Positions 33,537-46,938 of a stretch of 64,000 bases of DNA are shown here, piece by piece (position 1 is the stretch's first letter; each line of letters begins with the position of its first letter). Position numbers and translations under genes: made by a program. A model generated the notes under the pieces. The model saw nothing but the letters and a program-made list of their open reading frames with translations. It did no database searches and was not told where the DNA came from. The DNA is from Pseudoips prasinana (lineage: Eukaryota; Arthropoda; Insecta; Lepidoptera; Nolidae), in contig OX621238.1 in assembly GCA_951640165.1 (NCBI GenBank), positions 24,824,001-24,888,000 of the forward strand, read 5' to 3'.

Positions 33537-36500
33537 CAGCTTTATTATATATTGTCAAAATTAGTACAGGTATACTAATAAAAATCAAACTGAGCAGGGT
33601 CTAGACAAAGAAATACCGAATTTGAGGTTATTATTACAAAATGATTTTTAAGCAATTTACAGAACTCAACGTAAAAATATCTACTAGCTTACTGAACGAT
33701 AACTTTGAATTTTGTATTTGTGAATTCCCAGTGATTCTGTGTTTTGTGAGCGTATTACTCTAAAAAATTACATTTCATATTAGATTTCTCCGTTGATTTT
33801 CTCATCTATTTCTCCAAACTGTGTTCTATATGTAATTTGTTTAGTTTCATGTTAAGATGGACCTCGTTAATGTTATTTATGACATGTCATATAAATATTT
33901 ATTTAATAGAATTTTAGTACACCCGACCTTAAACAGATAAAAACAAAGGAACAAAAATAGACTAAATATTTGTAAACAAACCGTTCATAGACACAGCCCT
34001 TTAACGAATTACTGCAAAAACTAATATTCCAAAATAAAAGCCATTTGTTATTTTACCTCTGAATACACATTAGAAAATTAAATTGTCAAATATTTAAGCG
34101 CTACATTGTAATTAACAGATCTTATTGCGCTATACTATTATTTCATCTTCATTTTATGAATATGATGTAACCAAAACTCTGTTTAAGGCCAATTGATATT
34201 ATTTAAGGGACAAGTTTTAATAGAATATTTCCGGCTTGCAGTCGGTTTCTAGGAGTGAGACACAGTATGTGTTCCGACTGGATCGATGCATTTGACGTCA
34301 CTGTGACAGGAACACGAGTCTATATTTTTTGCCATACTAAACAGATTTTTATATATACATACGTCATTCGATAATACGGCTAGCACAAAACTATATACCA
34401 TGATGTTACGTAGTAGTGAATTAATTTGCTTGCATCCAGATGGTAACTAGCATTCAAGCATTAATAATACAACAAATTAAGTTATTATACGATGTAGGGT
34501 CTTCTCTTAGCTGGTACCACAGGTGCGGCAGTACTATTTACAAATAATGTGGAAGGTAGTGTTAGTTTAGACTTGAAGTTTTCTATTAAGATTTTCCACA
34601 TGGATGTAATAAGCTTATTTTGCCTTACAAAATGAATTTCTAAAATGAAACGCCTAACATAACAGCTAACATAAAACAGTGTTCAGTTCGTAAACTTTAC
34701 TTTTTTGTATAGAGTGGTACTCTCGTATCAGAGTTTTTCACTCAGCCCCTGATTTAATTTAACTTTTATCTAGTGACGACAGCCAGGCCCAAGAAATAGG
34801 TGAGCTCTCTGAATCACGGTGCATGCAAACAAAACCTACTTTGATGGTCACCAATCTGTTCCCTGGTGTTCCTTTTTTTTAAAGCTACAGATGTTTTTAA
34901 ACGTAGTAAATAGATCTAATGGGTAGGTACGTTCTTTAACTTAAAGATGAATAATGAAACAAAGCGCTAGCAATTTCCAGTTTAAGCGCAAAAGCGTTGG
35001 TTTACTATCACTTAGTTTGATTACTTTCATTTGCCTTCACCTGGCGGTTGACTGAACTTCTATCTTTTTCAATAAGAAAACTTTCCCTTTTGCATATAAA
35101 TGTCAGGGTCGATCCTCTATGACCTTTTGAGTGCTTTGTGTGAAGCTAATTCTGGTATATGAGTTCCCTAACGAGTGTGGCGACGATTACTAAGTTTTGG
35201 ATAGAAGGGTACCTCGCGGTAGTCGGTTGGCAGTAACATGTGTGCGTGACGTACCATCATTAAACTGAAGGGCAGCCTATACCCTTCTTGTTATGACGCA
35301 AATCCCGACGCCGAAAAATATAAATATACTATGAATACGATGCATTTGTATGTATTAAGACAACGCATGCGGGCGTTGATACTTTGATACCCTGTGATCT
35401 CACAAACACTTCCAAACATAACTGTATTTGTTATATTGGATTCATTCGGATTCTATTTATAAAGGTTAATTTAATCCCAAGCTACGTCTCACATCGTTGC
35501 CGGCAAAATTAACAAAGGTACACCTTTTTCCATTTCTCTTGTCTGGATTCACTTTATATCGAATGAATAAAGAGTCAAAACTAACATATAAACTTAATAT
35601 ATTCAAAATAATATTTGCATTTAGTAATGTTAGTATTAAGCTACTTCTTTTATGCACATTATTTCTTGTTAAGTTAAATATTAGACTAATTTTCAATGGA
35701 TTTATACAAAAAGGTCGTAAATTGTAAGTCCCCAAGTATATTTATTGTAAAAGATTCGTGTCCCGGTTTGTATTCAACTAGGGGAAACGTCCAACACTGT
35801 TGTAAAATTACATTTATAAATCTTCTGGCGCCCACGGTAAACAACAGTATAATTTATTACGCTTCATCCTTGAAAAACAAAAACAAATCACACCGTTTTT
35901 TATACTCACTGGTTTATTTCGTAGTGATGGTGGATCGTTAATTAATAAATAGTATTTTGTAAGGCCATTCAAATAGTAGGGCTTGTAGCAATAACAAATG
36001 ATAATTATTTTGTTTGGATTGTGTGTGGGTAAAGGTCCATGGACACCGGGTGTTCGCTACGCCCGCGTAGTCACGTAGGCACTCCGCGGCCGGACTACGT
36101 GGTTCTCTGCCGACATGCGTCGTCATGCCGCCCGCCTTAATAGATCACTTATCGCGAGATACAGTCGACAATTCCAAATCTTTATTCAATTAAGACTGCA
36201 TCATGAATCATTTTCATCTCAAATCTTAAAAGTCGCAATTCAAATAATATTATGCTACTTGAATAAAACTACACATACCCAGCATTAGGTAGCTAACAGT
36301 CGCTATTATTATCATGTTTATAGATATTTTTCCTCAATCATATTAAATTATATCAACACGGTTCGCATTTCTTACGATCGCACAATAAATAGAAGGAAAA
36401 TTCTGTGAAGTTCTTAGAGCCGCCTACGATCGAATCGCAAATGTTGCCCGCCATATTATTATTCCATGTATATGCAATCTTCCCGAGAAAATGTAAGTAG

Positions 36501-36881
36501 TGTTGATTTTGTACCAAACTTGGAGTTATTGGCTGCATTGTAATTTTCTTTTGATATTATTAAAAATACTCAGGGATTATTGACTTTGAACTTATTGACG
36601 TTTCGAGGCAACAAGAATTATGCACCCACAAACAGCTAGTTTACGTAGTAGTGTAGTATTAGCCTTAAACAATGTAATCTAAAACAGGTATATCAATACC
36701 GTCTATTTAACCTATTTTGTATTAAATTCCTTATTGTGTATACTATGAATCGTATCGGTTTTGAATCGATAATCTGATAGTTCAGATATATATATACTTT
36801 CAGTTCTTAATACGATTACGAAAAATAGACATATATCGACTATTGATTATGAAAAATAGATCATGCTGCCAGATATATAGT

Positions 36882-37061
36882 ACTAGCTGTGCCCCGCGCT
36901 TTTACCCGCGTTAAACTTTATAAATTAAAGCCTATGTGTTAATCCAGGGTGTCAGCTAACTCCATACCACATTTTATTTAAATCGCTGCAGCCGTTTAGA
37001 CGTGAAGAAGTAACAAACATACACACTCACAAACTTTCACCTTTATAATATTAGTGTGATA
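36882..37061 (-). mobile_element. Helitron-like element, Lep1 type
   Basis: The complement opens TCACACTAATATTATAAAGG and closes AAAGCGCGGGGCACAGCTAGT. It is close to the copy at 1752. Confidence 0.7.
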
Positions 37062-37679
37062 TATCTTGGATATTACAGACAGCGTGAGCTCTGCTTTAGC
37101 TATCCGCTGCCTCTTAAGAAGTCTTGTAACAAGTAGTTTAAACGCAACATATTTTTAGTAGATGAAGCAGTGAAACTGAAAACCTCCTAGGCTCTAAATG
37201 TAAAAATCAGTAATGATTGAGAACTCTTTATGACTTTTAATCAAGTAATCTTCAAATGTAAATTTGCTGAAGTCGTTTGAGTTTAGTAGATTGGATATGT
37301 GTAGTAGTATATGCATTATTACTTTAAATCAATAACTACAAGGTCTTTAAACGACAAAGGAAACATTCTACGACTAAATCGTTGCTGATGTCTTCCTCAT
37401 AAATATTGTTAGTTATAGCATATTATTGATCTTGCTGGGTCAAAAAGGGACAGCTCGATATTAAATCATTTATTTATGCGCGTGGTTGGTAAGTACATGC
37501 TACCATTTTCTTAGAAATAGACCTACAAGATTATTGATAGAGCCTAGAATATGTTAACAACCTGCTAATATAGTATCCTACTTTGTATTGATGTTTTGTA
37601 CCAAAAATAGTAATACGTCTGATGAAAAATCAGCACTCTAAAACTGAAAGATATATATAAATAAAGATATTAAATTTTA

Positions 37680-37865
37680 TCCTACTAATATTATAAACGC
37701 GAAAGTTTGTAAGTATGGATGTATGGATGTTTGTTACTCTTTCACGTAAAAACTAATGAATTGATTTTAATGAAACTTTACAATCATATAGACTATACAT
37801 CAGAATAACACATAGGCTATAATTTATAAAGATTGACGCGGGTGAAACCGCGCGGCATAGCTAGT
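37680..37865 (+). mobile_element. Helitron-like element, Lep1 type, well preserved
   Basis: It opens TCCTACTAATATTATAAACG and closes CCGCGCGGCATAGCTAGT, with TCAGAATAACACATAGGCTA inside. This matches the known Lep1 pattern closely. It inserts between AT-rich flanks and has no coding sequence. Confidence 0.75.
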
Positions 37866-38995
37866 TAAACAATATATAACGCAAAAACATATATAACTTC
37901 AAATACAATTTCTAAAATTTCAAATTTTTTACAATAGATCTATCATGTATCATCGTAGTGGAAGTCACAACAGATGCTAATTTGGGAATAAAAATATGTT
38001 GGAATGTAGGTTGTTTATAACAAATCTTGTTTGTTCACCCAAAAATCTAGTTTGGTATACCATTAGCGTTTACTAGTGGAAGGTGGTAAGTGTATTACAG
38101 ATTTATTATATTTAATAATAACCTAAATCTCAAAACCCTTTAGCACCAAATATAAAAGTGATTATGTACAGCTGGACGGCTTATAATAAAACAGTACCTG
38201 GGCCTCCGAGCTCTACTCTTACTGCTTGTAAATCTTGAATATGAGCTTTCCTAGTCATGAGACGTAGCTAGATTGATTAATAAACATTTTCGATACCGAG
38301 ACTATAATTTTTACCTAAATATTAGAGACATTTTGAAAACCTAATAAAGTAATATAATTAATTACAAATTCTTTCTCGTTTACGTATAGGATTTAGTTCA
38401 GTTTAGATATAATGTCTAGGATCATACATTAACGAGAAATCATGTATAAATAAATAGCATTGTAAGTAAATAATATTTATTATATTAAAAAAATAGTTTT
38501 GAATTGAAATCTGCGTATCTAATTGGGAGCTACGATGCCTTAGAATATTAGGTCTGTTTGAGTGTATAATATATCTGCATAATGTGTTGTGGGAGTATTC
38601 ACGTTAGAGGGACATTGTTACCTCCAACGTGTTTCCTCTTAGTAATTTCTACTGATTTCATTACGATTGACTGCCAGTATAACCACTACAGGCAGTAACT
38701 AAACACCGCTCAAGCGATGAACTCATAATACGATGTAATTAATATTTAATCAGACTTTGTTAAACTTAGAATTTTCATATATAACCAGTGGCTTTTAGTA
38801 ATTTATTTTATTTCCGCAATCATTTAAGCAGTCTTTCTACATCTCTGCAAAACAAATACTATAAACATGAAAACAAGTCGATGAAACGGGAAAACGCATG
38901 AATTAGACTTTTAAATCGCATGCAAATTAATCGGTACCTACATTAAATTGCTTGTTTTGTAAAATGCAGCTATAACAACACGTGACTATATGACT

Positions 38996-39203
38996 GCACG
39001 TGTGGCGCAGCCCCCAAAACAGTCGCCTCGCCGCTTCGTGTTGCGGGATCAAGTCCCGCGACGGACAACTATTTGAGTGACCCATAAATAGTTGTTCTGA
39101 GTCTGGATGTCATTTGTGTCCGTCTATTATATGTTTGTGATTTACCCCGCGACACAGGGAATAGATACCCTGGGCGGGCGCTGTCTTTAAATAAAAAAAA
39201 AGA
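38996..39203 (+). mobile_element. tRNA-derived SINE, family B, full length
   Basis: Head GCACGTGTGGCGCAGCCCCC, box-B-like GGGATCAAGTCCCG, AAATAGTTGTTCTGAGTCTG, and CCGCGACACAGGGAATAGAT, ending in an A-run. Confidence 0.75.
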
Positions 39204-39302
39204 AACTCTCTACAATAAGCAGAATCCTTACCCTAAAATCCTTTTTCGGCCAATAATCTAAATTCGGACTAGGCAGGTCTCAGAGCCATTACCTATCATA
39301 CG

Positions 39303-39480
39303 TACTAATACATGTGCACTCTCTATTGCTTCACTCTCATAATCTGCTGGGTCAATTATCCGACACAAGTGGGAGTGATCAGATACAGGACCGGCAACTT
39401 CACGTGCTCTCTGAAACATGGGCGTGTTAGCCCGCCAACTTCAACTCCGACCTGGCCGCAGGCTATTTCGCCAGAAAAAT
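39303..39480 (-). mobile_element. SINE family A, body fragment
   Basis: The complement contains CGGCGGGCTAACACGCCCATG-like and TCACTCCCACTTGTGTCGG blocks corresponding to the family A body, in decayed form. The open frame through it is not a gene. Confidence 0.4.
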
Positions 39481-39887
39481 GCCTAAATCACATTTTAGCC
39501 CAAAAGGTAAACCGCACATCAACGATTAAATATGGTACCGATATTGTAGTGCACAAGTATGTGCAGACCAGCAAGCTCACGGTACGGGCTAGCCAATTCG
39601 TATGGGGAGAGATCAGATGCAAGACGCAAGACGCTTTACGCACTTTCTGAAGCAAGGAAGTGTGACATGCTTAAATTTACAGCACCTAATGATGAACGAT
39701 AATTAATTTCCCAGTAACATTAGAATCACACTTTTTAACCCAGAACTCTGGACCTCATATGCAATTTAACATGCTGCGTTTAACAGTAGAACTCTAATCT
39801 AAAGACAACATAGAAACCGTTGAGTTTTTTACAGAATTCCAACTAGGAGTCGAATTATATATTATATTTCTTGCTAAGATATATGAA

Positions 39888-40086
39888 GAATAGTGGGCAT
39901 CTGGCAACATTAGTTGCCCACCTAATGACCCGGTTAGTTAGTGACGTAAATTCCGACCTCAGTGTGGAGCCAGTCGCAACCGAAGGTTGACATGAGCTTC
40001 CCGTCGTAACAACGGTGTTAGAAGTTAATATTTCGTGCCATTGAAGATACACGAAAAATACCGGGCATCTGGCAGCCATTAGTTGC
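39888..40086. repeat. Spaced direct repeat, GGGCATCTGGCA units
   Basis: GGGCATCTGGCAACATTAGT (39895) recurs as GGGCATCTGGCAGCCATTAG (40063), 168 bases apart, with similar GAAGATA..GAA leaders. This could be an LTR-like or tandem remnant. Confidence 0.4.
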
Positions 40087-40111
40087 ATAGAACAACGATA
40101 TTACTGGGATT

Positions 40112-40315
40112 TGACGGGCCTGTTGGCGTGGTTGGCAAATACTTGCTTTTCACGCCGGAGGTCGTGGGTTTGATTCCCACCCAGGACAGATATTTGTGTG
40201 CATAAAAGTATTATATGTAGTATATCAGTTATCTGGTTTCCATAGTACAAGCTCTGCTTAGTTTGGGATCAGATGGTCGTGTGTAAATAATGTCCCAGTT
40301 ATATTAAACTTACCT
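40112..40315 (+). mobile_element. tRNA-derived SINE, family C, full length
   Basis: Head GGGCCTGTTGGCGTGGTTGG, box B GTGGGTTTGATTCCC, CCCAGGACAGATATTTGTGT, then the 3' module GCTCTGCTTAGTTTGGGATC. The body between is shorter than in 22536. Confidence 0.75.
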
Positions 40316-40727
40316 ATAGAGTATATTGAAAATAGATTACTCTATTTTAATTGAAATTTTACTACCATTTCCGACTAAAAACTGGTGATAATCTTTTTTT
40401 TTTTGTAACTTTAAATATAAATATGTACGAACGATAATACCCGCACTTTTTTGCGGATTTTTACAAATATACATTTCTCAAACCCTAAGCACAGCCAAAC
40501 CTAGAACAACTCTGGTCACACAAGTAGTGGTTCTGTGCATCGACCCGAAACATATAGACACCGAGCTATTTGGGAATGATAGTACCTAACCAAAATATAT
40601 AAAATACATTTAGAGACGTATTTCTAATGCTATTTTGATTTATTTATACCAAGTACCTTATAATTTGTTAATGTCAAATAAAATATATTGAAGATTTTCA
40701 TATGTGTTTACTAAATAAATATAAAAA

Positions 40728-40830
40728 ATATATGTGGTATATCAGTTATCTGTTTTCTATAGTAAAAGCTGTACTTAGGGATCAGATGGACGTGTGTGAA
40801 TAATGTCCCAGGATATAATACTATTATTAT
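40728..40830 (+). mobile_element. SINE family C, 3' part
   Basis: GTGGTATATCAGTTATCTG to TGTCCCAGGATATAATACTA, ending in TATTATTATTA. The head is missing. Confidence 0.65.
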
Positions 40831-41276
40831 TACAGCCAACATAAGGCATACTTTCAGAGCAAGGATGAAAATGTTTGATAGTGTTTTGTAGTTAATTCTG
40901 ACTACAATTAAATATTATATATGCATGCTGATATAATATGAATAAACGTTTTCCCTTAAGTGGATTATTATAAACATGGACTAAGATAATGATGGCATAT
41001 TTGCAGCCTGGGTCGAAGTTCAAAGGGTATTATAATTCCCAAGCCATTTACCTTAAGACACAAAATTTCCAGCTATCAATACGTCAATATAACCACAGCG
41101 ATATTCAATTAATATTTCAATACACTTCACAATAGTGTAAACTATGATAATGTATTTATTTGATATCTAAATCTCATGCTAATGATTTGGTTACGAATTG
41201 TTGAGACAAGTTCAATAAGTAGTATATGTATCCCAAATTAGTATACTTCTTTTCTTTTGTAAATACAAACGTATAA

Positions 41277-41345
41277 TTGTTGCTGTGCTGTCGGCTAATC
41301 TCCATTGAGAATAGCCGCCGTGGTCAAAATTCGACCAGTAAGTAT
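41277..41345 (+). mobile_element. SINE family A, 3' fragment
   Basis: GGCTAATCTCCATTGAGAAT and GCCGCCGTGGTCAAAATTCG match the family A 3' end. Confidence 0.5.
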
Positions 41346-42841
41346 TTACGTTATAAAAGTTGTAACGTGTGGCGTATCTCATTGCAAAATAAAAGAGGAA
41401 AGATTTATTCTTAAATAAGTAAAATCCTATAGAACAGTAATGATTAGTTGATGCATTAATTTTTTTTTCGTATTTCTCAAACTGGCTTTATTTCATTTGT
41501 TTAGTTTTATAGGAAGATAGCGTTCCTTAATGGTACTCCACTATTTATTTTGCACCTTGTATATTCCCCCTTAGACATATTATTCAGAATCCGTATTACA
41601 TCATGTTACAAGCAAAAGAATTTACATTGGCACATATAGTATTTACGTAGTAGACGCGAGAATATGTGAAGAATTCTTTTTTTTGATATAACGATGCTGT
41701 AACATTAATTTGAAACGTGGACACTAATTACTTTACACTTTGTATAATACGATTATGGCAGAGCGTGACACATAATAATAACGCAGACGAGGTTGCGGGC
41801 TTCAGTTATTACGTATATAAGAATATGTAGCGCACGATATGACTAAATTGCTCAATGAAAACTAGGTTTGAATTAACATATAGTGTATTTCCTATGATTA
41901 CGACGTCACAAACGAGATTCGTGAAGCTATCACGGTCAAGCTAGCTGCGTACTAGACGTGCCTATACATTACGTAATTTATAGTTAACCAGCTTATACAG
42001 TTGATGCGCCGATGGATACACTTTGACGGCGTCTTTATTACGTAGAATATAAAGCTTGTTTTCGTAGTACAAGTGTAGCTGCAAAGGTCGTGTTGACTAA
42101 ACCACTTATATCTATCATGCTGTCAGACCTATTGTATTTGATCGTGCTAAACGTCAACTCCAATCTAACTCATATGAATATACGAGTAGGTTGGTGTAGG
42201 TGTTCCTTAGCTTTATAAAAATAACCTTTCACATGTTATATTCTGATGAGATTTTTGACACTCTTGCTAGATCTTTATCTTGGAAGCACTTCATTTTATG
42301 GGAAATCAGATACCATTACATAAAAAAATTAAACCGAGTATCATACTACTGATATACAAAGTGATGTATGGATAATACTAAATATACTAATGTACACGGA
42401 ACTGAACAAGTACAAGATACGAGAAAACACAATTAATTCATATTCAAAGATGCCGAGTAGCTGACGGAGTTTGTATGAAGTGGTTCTCAAACTGATGTTT
42501 TATAATTTCATGGGCAAGGTTTCAAAGATCTGTTAAAAGAATATGAACATTTGGCCTTAAAATACTAATATTAGGAGAACTGTAAGAAATACTAAGATGT
42601 ACATAAGTATTTTCCCCTATGAATCCTGCTATATGTTTTCTTTTTCCCTGACACCTTGTAGAATATCCCTACATAGGATTTCAATTCACTAAGCACCATA
42701 GCTTAAGGAACTTTTTAACAACTCTAACATTAAAAAAATATTATTAAAGGTGTTATTAAAGGTTTTACTCATACGTAACTAAGCTAAGCTAGTAAAAAGC
42801 TAATCCAAGCTAGATAGCTTATTTAGCTTCAAACCCTATTA

Positions 42842-43012
42842 TCACGTCAGCCGAATAACGTCCATTGCTGGAAAAAGACCTCCTTAAAAGATTCCCACAA
42901 TGGAGTGTCCATTATTTGTAGGGACATACCATAATAGTCACGCTTGACAGACAGGTTGGCGATCGCAGTATGATGATCATAGGACACGAGAGATGCGGCT
43001 CCCCGTTCTCTA
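42842..43012 (+). repeat. Dispersed lepidopteran repeat (family 887)
   Basis: It opens TCAGCCGAATAACGTCCATT and contains CAGACAGGTTGGCGATCGCA then GTATGATGATCATAGGACAC. Moderately decayed. Confidence 0.6.
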
Positions 43013-43482
43013 TTATCTGTTTTAATAGTATACGATTACATTAAGACCAATTTAAACTAGCGATAGCAAGAACAAGGACATGACAAAATATAAATCATAG
43101 ATTAGTATTTAAAGTATATTTGTGTAAGAATAATATATTTAGGATATGATTGAAGCTTACACTTAATAATGTAGGTCAGGGTTTTCCCGCTTATAAATAT
43201 TGATCATAAGATTGGTAATATTTATCAATTCTATAACTCATATCTTATCATTTTGTAGGTACCTACCAACGATCTTCAGAATAGTTTTCATTGAACAATT
43301 TATTATTAGGCAGTTAAAGATAAACTTTATTCTTCGACCATAAAAGTTATACAACACATTAATATCTGGTATTAATATATTGATATCTGGTATCAGAGAC
43401 TTACTTAATTTTTCAGTTTGTCTGGTGTAGCACCTATTTGATGAGTTCTATTAATATTATTTTTTTATCAGTTCCGTATTAT

Positions 43483-43670
43483 GTTAAGCTTCACTCTAAT
43501 ACTAATTGAACATATTTAGTTGCCATTTGTTGAATTTATTGATTAAAGACCAAGTTACGTTTTGTGAATAACATTTTTATCAATGTGTGAGTTTTAGCTT
43601 CACCCCTTGTTCAATACTAATTGGACAAGTTAAGTAGCCATTTCGATATTCGCCAAATGGCAATCATTGA
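43483..43670. repeat. Diverged direct duplication
   Basis: GCTTCACTCTAATACTAATTG...TAGTTGCCATTTG (43489) and GCTTCACCCCTTGTTCAATA...AGTAGCCATTT (43601) share order and spacing. It looks like an old local duplication of about 110 bases. Confidence 0.45.
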
Positions 43671-44867
43671 TTGAAGAAGAATTACAAAAGTAATTTCCAC
43701 TCATTTAAAATAAAAAAATCATCCATAAGTATGTTTCTAAATTAATAATATTCATTAATACGAGTATTAGTTACATTTTTAAAAGATAATTTGTAATTAT
43801 GTACCTACTTTAATATATTGCATATTGACAATTCAGAGGATTTTGATACTGACTATTCCATCTAAATTATTATATTATTACACCTTAGCAGTAAAATTTG
43901 TAAAAATTAAGTAATAATGTTTACTATTAGTATATAAACCGGTAGATTATTGATTAGTTGCTACCGTTTAGAAATATGTAAGAAATACGGCAGCAAACTA
44001 GATATTTTTATTAGTATCTACATGAACCCTATAAAAGAACAGCAGGAACAATTTGTCAAATTATAAACTACGTATATAGTTTTATTACATTGAATTTAAA
44101 TTTTTAAAGCGCATTACTAAACAATTTATAAAAATGTCACATATGCTTAAAGATATCATATTACAAAAAAAAAAAAAATAAATAACAATCTATTTCTTAT
44201 AATTACATAATTATGTTCTGTCATTATATTTGGCAGTATAAAATAGTTGGGTATTCATTTCAATTTAATTCTTTATTCACAAGAAACATGGTAAATAAAA
44301 AAGGTGGTCATGAAAAATCAGGTACATACATGTTTCGCCAGTTTGGCATGCAAAAAATAACAAATTCATTTATGCTATACTTGTGTGTGTCAATGTTAAA
44401 TTTACATAATCATATTAATAACAAAATAAAACAATATTAAATGAGAAAAAGTATAAACATAATTCTAATAATAATAATGTTATGTCATTGAACTTACAGT
44501 CTAAATACTCTTTGACGCTATAAAACCTATATTGTAACACGAGCTTTTTGTATGTTTATAAGTGTGTTATTATAAAACGTCTATACGTAGTGAAACATAT
44601 CAAGGAATGTTTCATATTATTATGGAAAATCAACCAGAATAACAAATAAATAAATGACATTCGTCCCTATTTACCTTTATAATTTATTTATTTCGCATTC
44701 TGGTAACTTTACCCACGTCAAGCATACGTAACAAGTTTAATCAGATTACGTAAACACCCTCCATTTTCATGTCTGAATTTTAGATTTAATTTATTCAGTA
44801 ATTCAGCTGCATTCGTATAAATCAGGATATTTTGTTTAAGGTCCACCCCGAAACTGTTATCTAAACA

Positions 44868-45164
44868 TATAATAAAGCCAAAACTGTACATTGAAAATTT
44901 TTTAAAAGGATACTTGGGGCGTGATCTACAATTGATATCGAAGTCAAAAATATAGTTTTTAGAATTTTTGTCTGTTTATCTGTTTGTCAGTATGTATGTC
45001 CGGGCTAAACTCAAAAAGTACTGCATGGATTTGCTTCAAATTTTGCATGAATATTACGAAGAGGTCAGGTCAACATATAGGCTACATATTATCACGCTAT
45101 TACCTACGGGGAAGGTGACCATTTATAAAGTTTAACGCGGGTAAAACCGCGGGGCACAGCTAGT
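44868..45164 (+). mobile_element. Helitron-like element, variant with 'GGGGCGTGATCTACAAT'
   Basis: It shares GATACTTGGGGCGTGATCTA, CGGGCTAAACTCAAAAAGTA and GCATGAATATTACGAAGAGG with 57578-57790, and ends CCGCGGGGCACAGCTAGT like the Lep1 copies. It lies about 120 bases upstream of the LINE. Confidence 0.6.
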
Positions 45165-45284
45165 ATTGGAATAGATAGGGTTTTCAATCAGACACGTAAA
45201 TAAATACGCTACTATCGTGAGATTTATAATTTAGCTTAGTATTTTTTTTGGATACGCAACTTTGATACACTTAAAAAGTCTTAA

Positions 45285-46763
45285 AACATTACATTAAACT
45301 TAAAAATCGCCCCACACTTAGCTACTGTGTTCAATTGCTGTGTTGCATCAGGTGTATTTCCTGACTTGATGAAGTATAGTAAAATCATTCCTTTGTTTAA
45401 AGCTGGTGATACTTCAGACCCTTCAAATTTTCGACCTGTTTCCGTGCTGCCCACCCTTAGTAAAATATTTGAAAAGCTTATGCTTAGCCAGCTGCTCAGA
45501 CACTTTAATATACATAATTTACTACACCGGAAACAGTTTGGATTCACAAAGGGTTGTTCAACCATAGATGCAGGGGTCAACTTATTAAAAAGTATATTCG
45601 CGGCGTGGGAAGACTCGCAAGATGCATTAGGTATCTTTTGCGATTTGTCCAAAGCGTTCGATTGCGTTCATCATGATACTCTGGTCAGAAAATTACACCA
45701 CTACGGTATTAGGAACAAGGCTCTCGAACTTCTGACTTCTTACTTGGGCAATAGAATTCAGAAGGTCGAAATAAACGGTAAAATATCTCCGGGATCTCCA
45801 GTGGTAATGGGCGTCCCACAGGGGTCAATTCTGGGCCCATTTTTGTTTTTAATTTATATCAATGACTTACCTTACTACGTAAGGGATAAGCATGAGATTG
45901 TGTTGTTTGCAGATGATACTTCCCTGACGTTCAAAATAAACCGACAATTAAGCAATTTTGACGATGTTAATGATGCAATCTCTAAAGTTGTTCATTGGTT
46001 TAATGCCAATAATCTTGTGCTTAATGATAAGAAAACTAAAGTCATTAAATTCACTACACCGAATGTGAAACAGGCGACAACCAATGTACAACTTAATGGA
46101 GCTAGGTTGGACCCTGTTGAATCAACTGTGTTCTTGGGTATCACTATTGACTCAAAGCTACAATGGAGCCCACAAATAGAAAAACTGTCCGGCAAATTAA
46201 GTTCTGCAGCATATGCAGTGAAAACTATTAGACGGCTGACTGATGTTGACACAGCTAGAATGGTTTATTTCAGTTATTTTCATAGTGTAATGTCCTATGG
46301 AATTCTTCTCTGGGGTAGCTCTGCTGACATTGACACCATATTTATATTGCAAAAAAGAGCTGTAAGAGCTATCTATAATCTTGGCCCGAGAGTGTCTCTA
46401 AGAGAAAAATTCAAAGAGGTCAACATTCTAACTGTACCATCTCAGTATATATATGAAAACTTACTATATGTGCATAAAAATATCGATTCCTTCTGTAAAA
46501 GGAGCGATACACATAATGTAAATACTAGATATAAGAATAATCTCATACTGCATACTACCCGTCTCCACAAAATAAGTAACTCTTTTATGGAGCAATGTAT
46601 AAGATTCTATAACAAACTTCCCAATGATATTAGAGAATTGTCTACGAATAAGTTTAAAAGAATTATTAAAGCCAAATTGTGTAGCAGGGCATATTACAAA
46701 ATTTCTGATTATTTAAGTGATAAAAGTGCTTGGGATGGAGTTGTTCTGAGTCAACACACATGA
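45285..46763 (+). CDS. LINE reverse transcriptase, truncated at the N-terminus
   Basis: The frame is open without a break for 492 codons. It enters the reverse transcriptase domain in the fingers region (ASGVFPDLMKYSKIIPLFKA). Motifs follow in order: RPVSVLPTLSKIFEKL, GFTKGCSTIDA, FCDLSKAFDCVHHDTL (first catalytic Asp), GVPQGSILGPFLFLIYINDL, and LFADDTS (the FADD catalytic pair). A thumb region and a C-terminal tail end in VVLSQHT before the stop. The protein copies LINE RNA at the insertion site. It belongs to the jockey/CR1 group; I cannot place it in a clade by eye. There is no ATG at the head of the frame, which fits 5' truncation. The intact frame suggests a fairly recent insertion. Confidence 0.88.
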   Translation, partial: NITLNLKIAPHLATVFNCCVASGVFPDLMKYSKIIPLFKAGDTSDPSNFRPVSVLPTLSKIFEKLMLSQLLRHFNIHNLLHRKQFGFTKGCSTIDAGVNLLKSIFAAWEDSQDALGIFCDLSKAFDCVHHDTLVRKLHHYGIRNKALELLTSYLGNRIQKVEINGKISPGSPVVMGVPQGSILGPFLFLIYINDLPYYVRDKHEIVLFADDTSLTFKINRQLSNFDDVNDAISKVVHWFNANNLVLNDKKTKVIKFTTPNVKQATTNVQLNGARLDPVESTVFLGITIDSKLQWSPQIEKLSGKLSSAAYAVKTIRRLTDVDTARMVYFSYFHSVMSYGILLWGSSADIDTIFILQKRAVRAIYNLGPRVSLREKFKEVNILTVPSQYIYENLLYVHKNIDSFCKRSDTHNVNTRYKNNLILHTTRLHKISNSFMEQCIRFYNKLPNDIRELSTNKFKRIIKAKLCSRAYYKISDYLSDKSAWDGVVLSQHT

Positions 46764-46938
46764 TTGTAATTAATCTTAAGTATATTTTATTTTAAAAAAG
46801 GATTCCTACTGAGTTTTCTGGCAGTGTTTCTCAGTAGCTGCCACGTCATGCACTGCACGGTAGGGTAAAAAAAAATATGACGATTCCACATAAATGTAAA
46901 ATTTTTACGGAATAAAATTACTTTGACTTTGACTTTGA
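45285..46938 (+). mobile_element. 5'-truncated jockey/CR1-type LINE
   Basis: Coding sequence from 45285 to 46763, then a 3' region of about 175 bases ending in ACTTTGACTTTGACTTTGA, a short tandem tail seen in insect LINEs. The 5' end is cut inside the reverse transcriptase domain; an in-frame stop sits at 45282-45284. The endonuclease domain and ORF1 are missing, so it is a dead-on-arrival insertion. Confidence 0.85.
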
